Of a DNA stretch of 64,000 nt, positions 46,252 to 56,519 are shown piece by piece. Both the position numbers and the translations under genes were made by a program. How positions within the stretch are numbered: position 1 is the first letter of the stretch; each line of letters opens with the position of its first letter. This stretch comes from Chiridota heheva (taxonomy: Eukaryota > Echinodermata > Holothuroidea > Apodida > Chiridotidae). The stretch lies in assembly GCA_020152595.1 (NCBI GenBank), contig JAIGNY010003802.1, forward strand, positions 352,001 through 416,000, written 5' to 3'. The notes beneath the pieces are model-generated. The model was not told the DNA's origin. It saw only the letters and a list, made by a program, of their open reading frames with translations, and did not search any database.

Positions 46252-47400
46252 CTAAAAATATAACAGAGCCAAAGAACAAAATTATCTGATGCAGAAATAT
46301 TTCCTCTAAAGTCATCACAGCATCATCAATAGGTGACCACAAATGTCTTTCAATTACCACGATCCTGTGCAAGCTCAGCAATATCATTTGGCTTGAGAAA
46401 ATCATTCCAATCTCGCATAGCAGATGTTGAATACAGTACATACTGTACCAAGTTGGATGTCTGTAGATCATCAGACTTCTTTTTGCTATGAGATTAAACA
46501 TAGGGCACATTTTCGTACAGGCTCATCTTCTGGCATCCAAAGTACGTTATATGGCCCAAGAAACTCAGTTTGCAAGATATGATCCAATAAAGTAATTGGC
46601 TTTATTACGATATATCACTAAATAAAAACCTACTGTTAAATCTATCATTGCAACTTGGGATATAAACAACACATTTGCTCAGGGAGTGTGGGGGAGGGGG
46701 AATTGTATGACACATTTTACTGAGTGAAAAGTCAAAGCTCTCAGCATGCTGTGAATGTGATCATAATAATCCCATGCATTGTTATGTCACAAGTTTGAGG
46801 TCATTTCTTAATGAGCAAAATGTGTGTCATAGCAGGAGCAAGTCGTAATTCTTTCATATATGTTGACAATAAGTCATTTTTAATGCTTCTGTAAAAGTCA
46901 GTTTTTGTCAGAGGGTATGGTGCAGTCTAAAAATATACAGGATCTCGAAAAAAGTTGTGACACACTGTGGTGAAACATATGCATGTTACATGATAGAGGA
47001 AAATCAAAACCAAATGTTGAAAATAACATGTTGCTTGCGTTTTTGAAGATGCATGTTCAAAAAAAAAAACACACATGTGTCCAACCAGTTAGTAAATTAG
47101 TAAAAAATAGTTCAATTTTCAAAGAAAAACCAACAAAATGTAATGTCCTTGATGACATCACTGACTATTGAATTATAAATCAATACAAAATTTTCCAGCA
47201 TTTGCTTCAGGTTAGTAGATTGGATATTTTACATCCTTTTCCCAACAGCTAAGGTATATACTTGGCCGTATGAGGTGGGGCGGCAATCCCCCTGTCAGCC
47301 CAGATACCCATCTTAGTCAGGCAGGGAATCATGCCTGACTTGACATAATGATGACAATATGATGCTTGGGCACCGATCTTATATAGTGATTAATCTGATT
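46252..47400. other. Intron, no feature recognised
   Basis: AT-rich sequence with scattered short open frames. A small pair 'gtcaggcagggaatcatgcc' / 'catgcccgactcagc' near 47316-47415 hints at a degenerate element. Confidence 0.4.
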
Positions 47401-47404
47401 CATG

Positions 47405-47605
47405 CCCGACTCAGCTAGATTTCCCAATAAATAAAGGAAATTTCCTGAAAATCGACAAATCTTATGAAAAATGAAGGAAATTTCTGAAAAATTAAAGAAA
47501 ATTGCCGGATATTAGGAAAAACTTCTACAAATTTCCTAAAAATTTCTGAAAAATTGAAAAACCTGCACAAAAATGAAGGAAATGTCCTAAAATGAAGGCT
47601 ACTTT
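47405..47605. repeat. Degenerate 'ggaaatttcctgaaaa' minisatellite
   Basis: Units of about 25-35 bp with 'aaggaaatttcctgaaaa(t)' and variants. The Phe-rich minus-strand frame is a by-product. Confidence 0.6.
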
Positions 47606-47724
47606 CCAAAGACTATTCCCCCCACTCCCTCCCTAACCCAAAAACTCTGGTGAAGCTATTACCCAAAATTAAAACAGATTCTTTGCGATTTTCCCTTCAT
47701 AATAGGTTTTGAGTCAGGCAAAAA

Positions 47725-47905
47725 GTCACTGCCCCCTGAGTTAGATGGTCCTGCACTGCTATGGGTGCATAGAGATGTCCATGGTCGGTTGATACACCAG
47801 TTGTGAAGCACCGGTTAATGAATACCCACTGTGAATTGAACCCGGGCCCTCTAGCTTGCCACCTAGATGCTATGCTTCCTAGAACACAGAGGTCTCTGCA
47901 GTTTT
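47725..47905 (-). mobile_element. tRNA-derived SINE, diverged
   Basis: The minus strand has B box 'gggttcaattc' and downstream 'cacaactggtgtatcaaccg' plus 'catggaca', matching the tail of the SINEs at 15.1 and 36.6 kb. Confidence 0.65.
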
Positions 47906-48414
47906 CGGGAGGACCTATTTCCTCTTCCAATTAATTCTAAGCTGAATCTGTACTCAGACCATGAAGGCCCAGATTCTGGTTAATCCCAGTAACTGGTTAA
48001 CTTCAGTAAAAAAATTGTAAAGTATACTTCAAAGATTCTTAACCTACATTATTCCATGCTTATTGAAATTTTAAATGACATAGCGAAATCAGAATTCATT
48101 GCATTGGCAACAAAAATCAAGAAAGAACAAAACCATCCTTTACACAATACATTACAAAGTCATCTAGTATGTTTAAACAGAAACCTTTGAAACCCTAACA
48201 TATATATTTATTTACCATGCAGCAATTTACTTACAGACAGGAGAGTTAGAATTACTGTTTTAAACCTTTTATCTTTAATTTTTCTCCTTATTTATTAATT
48301 CATATTCTTTTATTTTCTGCTATGTGTTTTAATATGTATATACATGTACTTTTTCCTTTTTACAAATGTTTAAATTTGTACTGGAGTATAAAATAATAAT
48401 AATCATAATAAATG

Positions 48415-48625
48415 GTTAACCCCAGTTTCTTTGATGTAAGCTAATGGGAGCACATAACTTCCCTGGATAGGATGCCAGTCCATCGCAGTCCTAGTACTCA
48501 TTTTACAGCTAAATGGACTGGAACAAGTAGAGTCAAGTGGACACCATGCAGCGCTCACAAAGAGAGTCAAACCCGCAACCTTTCGCTTACGAGTATGACT
48601 CTTAAACCACTGCACCTCTTGTGAC
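48415..48625 (-). mobile_element. tRNA-derived SINE, second family
   Basis: On the minus strand 'aggtgcagtggtttaagagt' (A box) and 'ggttgcgggtttgactc' (B box) are followed by a body with 'ctgcgatggactggcatcct', a sequence style common in animal SINEs. About 210 bp. Confidence 0.65.
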
Positions 48626-48732
48626 TTCACTTCTATTCGTAAGCAAAACCTGGTAGAGGTATAACCAAGGAATTTTCTACATCATCCACTTTATTACACT
48701 ACAGAGGTTGTACTCAAACTCGTGCTACTTAC

Positions 48733-48771
48733 TGTAAACAGGAGGGATCATGGTGGTTCCTTCTGTCGTTT
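48733..48771 (-). CDS. Micro-exon, 13 codons, Thr/Pro linker
   Basis: This exon is 39 nt, phase 1-1. The acceptor ATTTCTAG is just above 48771 and the donor A|GTAAGT just below 48733. It encodes K-T-T-E-G-T-T-M-I-P-P-V-Y. In frame with the neighbours at 51.9 kb and 46.2 kb. Together with the other micro-exons it would form a Thr-rich, probably O-glycosylated stalk preceding the FN3 domains (inference). So short an exon needs good splice signals, and both are near consensus. Confidence 0.75.
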
Positions 48772-49360
48772 CTAGAAATATAAATTTGCAAAATAAACGT
48801 ATGAATTCATGTTGATAATAAGTAAAATGTACTCATAATTATGATTATTCATGATTAAGTGAAATTGTGGTGGGAGTTATAGCTTAGAGCTCCAAAATTC
48901 ATTTTAAAATCACATTACCATTTTTCTTTCCTAACACCCAGATAAGTGTGCTGAGAGTGGCATTTATGGGTAATGGTGCACGGCCCAGATGCCTTCAAAA
49001 GAATCAGTGTCAAAGGTAAAATATGAACATTATTAATTCCACTTAACTGCGTACGACAAATGTCTGTCATTCCTTAACTTTACACTACTACCTGAGACGG
49101 ACATATCCATCTTATAATTTATGCATCAAACTATGTCACATAAAACCCAGGGAATCCCTGAAAAGCAGTTTATTGTGCACAGCTAACATGCTAGTTGCCT
49201 ATTACTTTTATGCTAATGCCCATAGGACATGTCGACATATACGTCTTTATACTTCCATGCATTGATAAAGATACAAAATGACGTAAGATCTGTGGAATCA
49301 CAGAAAGATTGTTGGCTGTGTTATGCTTTGTTTACAATCACTCACAAGTTTCTGTTACTT
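48772..49360. other. Intron, no feature recognised
   Basis: Upstream flank of a piggyBac-like remnant. No terminal repeat recognised with confidence. Confidence 0.4.
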
Positions 49361-49379
49361 GTGTATGGGCCACGTGGCT

Positions 49380-49526
49380 GTTATTTCTTGTTGTAAATGC
49401 CATGTGTGTACTTATAGAGGGAAGAGGAAGGAGGTTATATTCGAGTGCGGGATCTGTGAGAAACCACTTTGTACTTCACCTTGCTTTGAAATTTACCACA
49501 CAAAGCTTGACTTTTCTACAAATGTG
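49380..49526 (+). pseudogene. piggyBac-type transposase C-terminal Cys-rich domain
   Basis: The plus-strand frame reads C-C-K-C-H-V-C-T-Y-R-G-K-R-K-E, then F-E-C-G-I-C-E-K-P-L-C and P-C-F-E-I-Y-H-T. This is the C-x2-C / C-x2-C / L-C / P-C-F-x-x-Y-H-T signature of the zinc-binding C-terminus of piggyBac (PGBD) transposases. The catalytic DDD core is not present upstream, so it is a 3' remnant, plus-oriented in an intron of the minus-strand gene. Confidence 0.8.
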
Positions 49527-49559
49527 GAATATGTTTGGATGGAAACTGAAAGCTGAGCA

Positions 49560-50350
49560 AAAACTATACAAATAAAAGTTACAAGAAGTTTCATTTACTT
49601 ATATTTATTTTAAAGAAAACCAAGAAAAAGATTATTATAACACTTTTTTGAATGAAACATCTACAGTTTATCATTTTTCCATTGTGTAAAGTGGAATTTG
49701 GCCCCAAAAAAGGCATTTTCATGCAAAAATTAATTACGCAATGGGGTAAAAATTACAATATTTTAATTCCGCTGTTAACTGGTTAAAGGGGATATGAAGA
49801 GGTAGAAATTCTATATTCAACAGAGAGAGTATATACATCTTTATATTACTTCAAATGTTATGACTGGCTAATCAAGGTTTCTATCATTTTTCATGTTTGC
49901 AAAAGTTGTGAAAAAGAATTTCTGTCTTATTTTCAGATGCTGAAAAGCCCATAATTACGTTTCTCCCGTTGAATTTTGATTGAGGATTCAAATCCTTTTA
50001 GTCATATTCAACTTTTTCACATTCAAAGAACACTGGTGAAGGATTGAAAAACAATAAGTTAACGGACTGTAAGGAAATTGATAGGTTTTCCCTTGTGATG
50101 TAACAATCGGAAATAAAAACTTGCATAAATTATAGTAAGGCCTTAAAAATTCAAAATACTGCACAAACAATTCTTAACTGATTGGGATGAAACAGTTTTG
50201 CCAATTTTATGGTATACAGCTTTTTTTTCTTCTAATTTTAATCTCAAATTCAATCTTGCTACAAGTCTATATATCTTTACAATCTTTTTACGCATCAACC
50301 AAAAGCTAACAGAATAATGAATTTGCCCAACAATTCTTCTCATTGGAGTT
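49560..50350. other. Intron, no feature recognised
   Basis: AT-rich. 'gttaactggttaaagggg' (49772-49789) could relate to a transposon end. No gene. Confidence 0.4.
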
Positions 50351-50354
50351 CTAT

Positions 50355-50685
50355 GGGGCTCCAGGTGGGGCTGTGCGTATAACAATTTTTCATCTTTCTT
50401 CTATGAATCTTAATATGATAGCAAAAATAAATTTTAAAAGTGGATGTTATGAAAAGAGAACACAAACAAGCATGTCAATGACATATCACAAGAACATTAT
50501 TTTTGGTGGATTTTGGGCTCCAGGTAGGGTTGTATGTGTAACTTTTTTTCATCTTTCTTCTATGAATCTTAATATGATATCAATAATAAATTTTAAAAAT
50601 GGATGTTATGAAAAGAGAACACAAGCATGCATGTCAATGATTAGTCACCAAGAACATTATTTTTGGTGGATTTTGTCCATGTATT
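50355..50685. repeat. About 160-bp tandem duplication
   Basis: Two copies of a unit with 'catctttcttctatgaatct', 'aaaatggatgttatgaaaag' (one change) and 'aacattatttttggtggatt', starting near 50358 and 50517. Confidence 0.85.
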
Positions 50686-50689
50686 ATAT

Positions 50690-51285
50690 AGCTTGTTTAA
50701 TGACCTGACAAATTTATCTACAAAAGTATGAATTCCTTTTACTTTTTGTTGATGTAAATAATGAATTTATGTTAAGTAAAATGGAAATGCTGCGAACCAA
50801 ACAAGTTCTGCAAATGATCTAACAACAAAAATTCAATCAATCTATTTTCCATTTCAGGTAGGTCTATTATGTCTGTTTTCTGTATGTGCCTGTTTCATCC
50901 TCTTCATTAAGTAGAGCATTTATCCAGTGGTGCAACTAGAGGTCTGGGGACCAATGGGGAATTTAGCGTTCACAGCCCCCTAACAAACATATCGCAGTGT
51001 CATTGCTCGGGCCCCTCAAATCTCAATTTTTGCTCCGGGACCATGGGGTTAACCCACCATTTGCACCCTATTGTTGCACCCCTGGATTTATCATTATCAG
51101 CATGTTTAAAGATTATAAAGATTTTATAAGATCTTATTGCAAATCTGAATGCATATTATATAAACCTCTCTAAAAATATGATTGGTGTAGTAATAGTTTA
51201 AGTATTTTGACTTGAAAATGAATGTCTGTGCTGTACTTTGATCTATACCAATCTATTGGAAAAAAACAAGGATACAGAGATGGGT
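50690..51285. other. Intron, no feature recognised
   Basis: AT-rich sequence with a short 'ggtgcaactagaggtctggg' stretch (50930-50950) that looks like dispersed-repeat debris. Confidence 0.4.
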
Positions 51286-51289
51286 TATA

Positions 51290-51645
51290 TAATTTGGAAT
51301 GAAGGGCAGGTAGGGGGAAGGCAGGTAGGTGGAGGGTAGGTAGGGGAGAGGAGGGAGGAAGAGGTAGGGGGAGAGGAGGGAGGAAGAGGTAGGGGAAGGG
51401 TAGGTAGGGAAAAGGACGGAGGAGGAGGTAGGGGAAGGGAAGTAGAAGAGGAGTGAGTAGAGAGGCTATAGTAGATGTGGTGAGGGGTGAGTTGCAGATG
51501 TGGCAGGGAGAGTGGTATGGTAAATGGGAGAGATGGTGAGTGGGAGAGGTGAAGAGTGGGAGAGGTAAAGAGTGGGAGAGGTGGAGAGTGGGAGAGGTGA
51601 AGAGTGGGAGAGGTGTGGAGTGGGGATGTAGAGTGGGGATATAAT
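51290..51645. repeat. Purine-rich minisatellite (GA/GGGA units)
   Basis: The left half has units of 'ggtagggggagaggaggga' type and the right half 15- to 16-bp units of 'gagtgggagaggtgaa'. The strand is almost pure purine over about 350 bp, favouring triplex or slipped structures (inference). The minus-strand Pro/Ser-rich frames are by-products. Confidence 0.8.
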
Positions 51646-51904
51646 ACACACATCATACATAAGCATATGTCAACTGAACATATAAACTCTTTGTTTCTTT
51701 TTTCTAACTAGATACAGCACTTCATCATTTTCTTGTGATCAGGAGCTGACTGAGAGACATTCACTCACACCCTGCCCAAAGCACAACCCAACCTCCAAAA
51801 AATACAAAATGAAAATGCTTCGAAAGTAAATTAACTCTTTTGTACATTTTGGGCTTACAGATATGATATCAATCCAAATGCGTGAAATATGAAAATATGA
51901 TTAC

Positions 51905-51958
51905 TTGTAGGTATTGCTGATGGTAAAACTATTGTTGATGCCATTGTTGTTGCTGATG
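51905..51958 (-). CDS. Micro-exon, 18 codons, Ser/Thr/Ala linker
   Basis: This exon is 54 nt, phase 1-1. A strong polypyrimidine acceptor (TTTTTTCTCC...CACCAG) is above 51958 and the donor A|GTAATC below 51905. It encodes S-A-T-T-M-A-S-T-I-V-L-P-S-A-I-P-T. The weak donor (GTAAT) makes it a candidate alternative exon. Confidence 0.65.
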
Positions 51959-53099
51959 CTGGTGATGACGATGAAAGCAAGGAGAAAAAACAAAACAATA
52001 ATAAAGTAAGGATGACAAAATGAAGTGAAAAAGTGATTGCGGGTTTTCTGATAACTGTTAAAAGACAAGTGAAAACTCACAATGTGTGTCTTATATGTAT
52101 ACAGATATGAACCATAGAAGATTTTCATTAATTATATCCTAGAAGTAATTAAGTGTGGTTATATTTGTCATCATTATTATGAATTCTTTAAACAGGGTGG
52201 CCAATTCAACACATGGTTGATTTCCATGTGTTGTTCCTAAAATATTAAGACTTGACATACAAAGAATATAACAAGGGCAAATGGAAGAAAAAGAATGAAA
52301 CAAAATAAATACTAAGATAAAGAAAAAAATCTTTAGATTTTAGTCTTTAGATTATAATCTTTAGCTTATTATAGATAAAATCAGATTAAACTTAAAAGAC
52401 GAAAATTACTAAAACTGCTAAAACAAATCTGAAAATTGAAATGATAACGTGACCCAGAGGATTAATAAATGCTAGGATACAAGAATAAAATCGTTAAGAT
52501 CATTCTACTGCTGGGAGGAAAGAGATTGAAATAAAGAAGCAAAAATACCAACAACGAAAAAAAGGGAATAAGATAAAATAAAATAAATACAACAAAATCA
52601 AATTTAATGAACAGGTAAACAACAAGATAAAAATAAGTGGGCCAGTAAAACTTCAACCACAACCAAAAGGGAAGAAAACACACTACATGGCCAAATGGCG
52701 AAGTAATATAGGAGCAAACATTTAGATAAAGTTAAATAGTCAATTAACAATCATATCACTTCCTTGTTTAAAATGTCCAGTTTAAGCGACGTTCTTCTTG
52801 AAATCTTCAAGTGATTAACTTGTAAATGTATACTTCCTTTTATTAAGTGCAATGGGATTCTCTTTTTAAACGTTAAATGTTTATACATTTATACACTACC
52901 AAAATTCAACACCTGAGAAATGTAGGAATATGAGACAATCATTGGCAGGAATCTACTTTTGGGTCCTCTCTTTTTTAACTTGATGCTCTCACTCTCTAGC
53001 TTTCATCACTAACATCCAAAGACTGCATGCTATCTGTGCTACACATATGACATCACTCCATTGAACACAAGCAGTTTAAGTAAAAATCATATTACTTAC
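51959..53099. other. Intron, no feature recognised
   Basis: A-rich on the plus strand (52260-52660). No gene, SINE or LINE. Confidence 0.45.
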
Positions 53100-53138
53100 C
53101 TTCAATCGTAGTCAATTTCATTGTGCTAGCTACTGCCA
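53100..53138 (-). CDS. Micro-exon, 13 codons, Thr-rich linker
   Basis: This exon is 39 nt, phase 1-1. The acceptor TTTGTTTATAG is above 53138 and the donor G|GTAAG below 53100. It encodes V-A-V-A-S-T-M-K-L-T-T-I-E. The acceptor and the first 150 or so intronic bases ('aagctgaatctgttcccatt') are a diverged copy of those at 56.5 and 57.5 kb, so the three exons are paralogous. Confidence 0.75.
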
Positions 53139-53744
53139 CTATAAACAAAATATGAAAGAAACAAAGTGAATTTTATCAGATACAATTTAATTCTGCATAC
53201 CCAACTATTAAATGATCTAAAGAAAAAATATGTATAATAGAAGTCAAGCTGAATCTGTTCCCATTTATTCTTTCAAAGCTTTTTAATTTTTATGAAAGTT
53301 TTTACAACTTCTATTTGAGGAAATTTGGATCCATATACTGTACAGTATGTTCGCCCACATTTGAACTCCGTATTTTTTACTTTCAGCAGTTTCCGTTTTT
53401 AATTCTCCTCTTATCCTCTCCCTTCCAAGATACATGCACTTTTCACTCAATATTTTTTTTTATTGATTGCTTGGGTATGTGATGGTTACACCCCCACCTA
53501 ATTTGGTTTTGGTAATTGTTATCAAACTGCTACCATTCATACTATAACCTACAGTAGCTTCAATTAGTGCTTTCAGATATCAACCTCCAATTCAGCTAGA
53601 AAATCCATAACTAATGATATTATTTTGGTTTGCATCGTTATTGTATGCAAAACGACTTAAAAACGGCATAAATATTTCCTAGGGAATGCTGGGATCTTTT
53701 CTTGCGATTCCAGGATGTTTTCAGGCGACTTTGTGAATATACAG

Positions 53745-53945
53745 TTTGTTTGTTTGATGAGAGTTTAACGGCACCACAACAGCGAGGGTCAAATTGTGCC
53801 TGAGAGGTTAGATCATTCCAGAGGTAGGAAGGAGAGTAAACAGGGGGAGATTGAGAGAAACACTAGAACTAAAAGCCAGAAAGCTGGAATCGAGAGAGAG
53901 GTGTATGGGTGGAAAAATAATGTAGAGAGAGAGGGGGTGGGGAAT
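53745..53945 (-). mobile_element. LINE 3' tail only, same family as copies 1-3
   Basis: 'gtttgtttgatgagagttta' followed by 'acggcaccacaacagcgagg' and the 3' UTR up to about 53945 matches the last 200 bp or so of the LINE at 2641. Extreme 5' truncation. Confidence 0.8.
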
Positions 53946-54715
53946 TACAATACTATACTAATTAATATAAAATTCTGCAGCTAAGGTACAGTAGCTTAAT
54001 TCAGAATTCTAATCAAGAATCACAGCGCCCATGGTAAAAGTATTCCACTTCTGGAGTGTAGACATACACAAATCCTGAATGAATGAACAACACACAGGTT
54101 AATTCACACTACAGATTCGATAGAAAGGGATCGTATGAATAATACTAGAATATTAGCACTCTCTAGAGCACATACCTCTGCACTGTTGCAATTTCAACAT
54201 GCCTAGAATAATTTCAGAGATCATTCGATTCCCATACCCAATCTAATCTACCTCAGTAATCCTTGGTCCACCAAGATACATACCCAAGTTTTGATCTGTA
54301 CTGATCATTTACATTCTGAATACGAAGATTATCTTATGACTGATTTCTTCCAAGGCCATATCATTGTTTTCAATTTCATTCAGACTAAGCATTTATTGTT
54401 TGACTTCCTTTCAGTTAAGATTCACATTCCATCATTTTCCAATCATGGCACACACTAATTTTTTGTATTACTTTCATAGTAGATACTACTTGATTAAATT
54501 TTCAATGGGTCCAAAATTGATTGCTGTATATCTTTTCATGTCCTTAACTCATTGTTCATCACATTCCATTGGAAAATTTTAACTGTCTTTACAGACCTTA
54601 CCCTAAACATCCCCACCTCTTTTTCTGCACATCCTTTGTACCAATTCGTCGTCCAAAATTTAAATAACTTGTTCCTTAAAAGTAGGGGCATGTCTAGAAT
54701 TTTGGCTCTATTCTG
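53946..54715. other. Intron, no feature recognised
   Basis: No domain or repeat recognised. Confidence 0.4.
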
Positions 54716-54717
54716 TA

Positions 54718-54975
54718 GATCTTGGTCCAAATGTAAAAGCTTTGGTCCAAATGTAAAAGCTTTGGTCCAAATGTAAAAGCTTTGGTCCAAATGTAAAAGC
54801 TTTGGTCCAAATGTAAAAGCTTTGGTCCAAATGTAAAAGCTTTGGTCCAAATGTAAAAGCTTTGGTCCAAATGTAAAAGCTTTGGTCCAAATGTAAAAGC
54901 TTTGGTCCAAATGTAAAAGCTTTGGTCCAAATGTAAAAGCTTTGGTCCAAATGTAAAAGCTTTGGTCCAAAGCTG
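54718..54975. repeat. Near-perfect 20-bp tandem array ('ctttggtccaaatgtaaaag')
   Basis: About 12 virtually identical copies. Each unit contains two dyads: TTTGG-T-CCAAA, and AAAGCTTT across the unit junction. The 20-bp period is not a multiple of 3 and the minus strand has no stop in any phase, so all three minus frames are open and spell the same 20-residue cycle. Degenerate 'ttggtccaaa' copies continue to about 55080. Confidence 0.95.
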
Positions 54976-56380
54976 AAGATTATTGAAATATTTCTATCCA
55001 AAATTTTTGGACCAAAAATAAAGATGTTTGGTCCAAAATTAAGGATCTTTGGTGGAAACTGTAAAAGTTTTGCTCCAAAATTAACAATAACTCAGTCGAT
55101 ATGATTAAAAAACATACTAACATCTGTTTTGTATATGGTTCAATTGATATTTCAGTCGGTTAATTATGTATATGGCTGCGACAATTTTTTTTTTTTTTTT
55201 GGGGGGGCTACAACATTTTTTAGGGGGGTTAATCCCCAATAGTCCCCCTAGACACGCCACTGCTTATTTAACGGACTGCGGGAACCTATGGACACCTAGG
55301 GGAAACATGGGCTTAACTGGTTGAAATATGATTTAAACTGGTAAAACAGCCAAAAATTACATCAAAATTGGTTCAAAATTGACCAATTTACAGTATTTTT
55401 AATTTTCAGCTGTTACTGCACAATAATTTGTGACATCAATGGGGAAAAGATTCTTCATCAACTTTTGTAAAACCCTTGTTTTTATTCCTCTGTCAATGTT
55501 GTTTGAAATAGCATTGGACTTGGGAAAAATGTTTTCAGAACTTAGTCATACCCCAAATCATCATGAATCTAAAACGGACATTCTGAAATTCACAAGTAGC
55601 TGAATTTGAAGAACAATTTAAAGAATTACATAAAGACTTTGAGATGTGTTCCTCTTGCTATATCACAAATTCCACAAAAATCAACAAATCTTGAGTCATA
55701 ACATGAAAATTCAATAAGCTTTTTACAAATTGCAAAGACTGTTTTACTCAGAATTCCATGCTCCTTCACATATCTTAAATGTGCTAAATGTCCATAGTCC
55801 TTTAGGCAATAATACAACCACACATCAATTTTAATCCAAATCCATTCATCAGTTCTTGAGATATGCTAATGACAGACAAACTCATCTAAAATGTCCCCAT
55901 CCCTCCATATGCACCCTTCCCCTGTTCCAATATGTCTCAAATTTTAATCACTTCTTCCCTAAGAAACAGTCATTAACAAAACCACACACCAAATCTAATC
56001 CAAATCCAATCATCAGTTCTTAAGATATCTTGATGGCAAACAGACACACAAACAAACAGAGGCAAAAACATAAGCTCTGTCCAACTTCGTTGGCATAGGT
56101 AATAAGACATAACGCCGAAGAATAGAAGGTAGGGAAAACAATGCAAAACATTATGTAAATTTCAAAGATTTAAGAATTCATTGTATTTCATTTTTCATCA
56201 TGCTGCACCTAGGTCTTAGTCCTAGTCATTACCTGTCAATCAGCCTCTGGTCATTATCGTCCTACAAAATGCAAGGAATTCCTTGAAGTGGTTTATATGG
56301 TTTAGGAAACAAAGATTCACAAAAAATATCCCGACTAACAGATTGTGCATCCCCCAAAATTCAACGTTCTATTCATTTCT
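54976..56380. repeat. Intron with dispersed-repeat debris
   Basis: 'aatagtccccctagacacgc' with a T11/G7 tract (55185-55250) and two paralogous 'caaatccaatcatcagttct' blocks (55845, 56002). Then 'cagacacacaaacaaacaga' and 'ccaacttcgttggcataggt', which recur at 57095-57155. No gene. Confidence 0.5.
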
Positions 56381-56381
56381 G

Positions 56382-56450
56382 TTTGTTTGATGAGGGCTTA
56401 ATAACGGCACCACGACAACAAGGGTTAAATTGTGCTTGAGAGGTCAGATC
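56382..56450 (-). mobile_element. Minimal LINE tail insertion (about 70 bp)
   Basis: 'gtttgtttgatgagggctta' to 'gagaggtcagatc' is the terminal 70 bp or so of the LINE family. The tandem paralogue of this site at about 57430 lacks it, so the paralogue shows the empty site. 'tctg' flanks both sides (a probable short target-site duplication). Confidence 0.85.
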
Positions 56451-56480
56451 TCTGTATGTTGAAAATTTATAAAAACTTAC

Positions 56481-56519
56481 CCTCATCGGTAACAATTTCA
56501 ACTGTGCCAGATGGTGTCA
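56481..56519 (-). CDS. Micro-exon, 13 codons, Thr-rich linker
   Basis: This exon is 39 nt, phase 1-1. The acceptor TTTGTTTATAG is above 56519 and the donor G|GTAAG below 56481. It encodes V-T-P-S-G-T-V-E-I-V-T-D-E. Tandem paralogue of the exon at 57459; exon and about 1 kb of intron are duplicated. Confidence 0.8.

Noticed and set aside
48230..48285. Candidate 20-nt exon between 'aaacag' and 'ctgtct|gtaagt' on the minus strand
   Set aside because: Length is not a multiple of 3, so it would break the otherwise uniform phase 1-1 pattern.
51170..51666. Minus-strand Ser/Pro/Leu-rich frames resembling a mucin
   Set aside because: They follow a purine-rich minisatellite, occur in several frames at once and have no acceptor/donor fitting the gene.
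54536..55001. Overlapping minus-strand frames with a 20-residue repeat
   Set aside because: Generated by the 20-bp tandem array in all three frames; no evidence of expression or domain.
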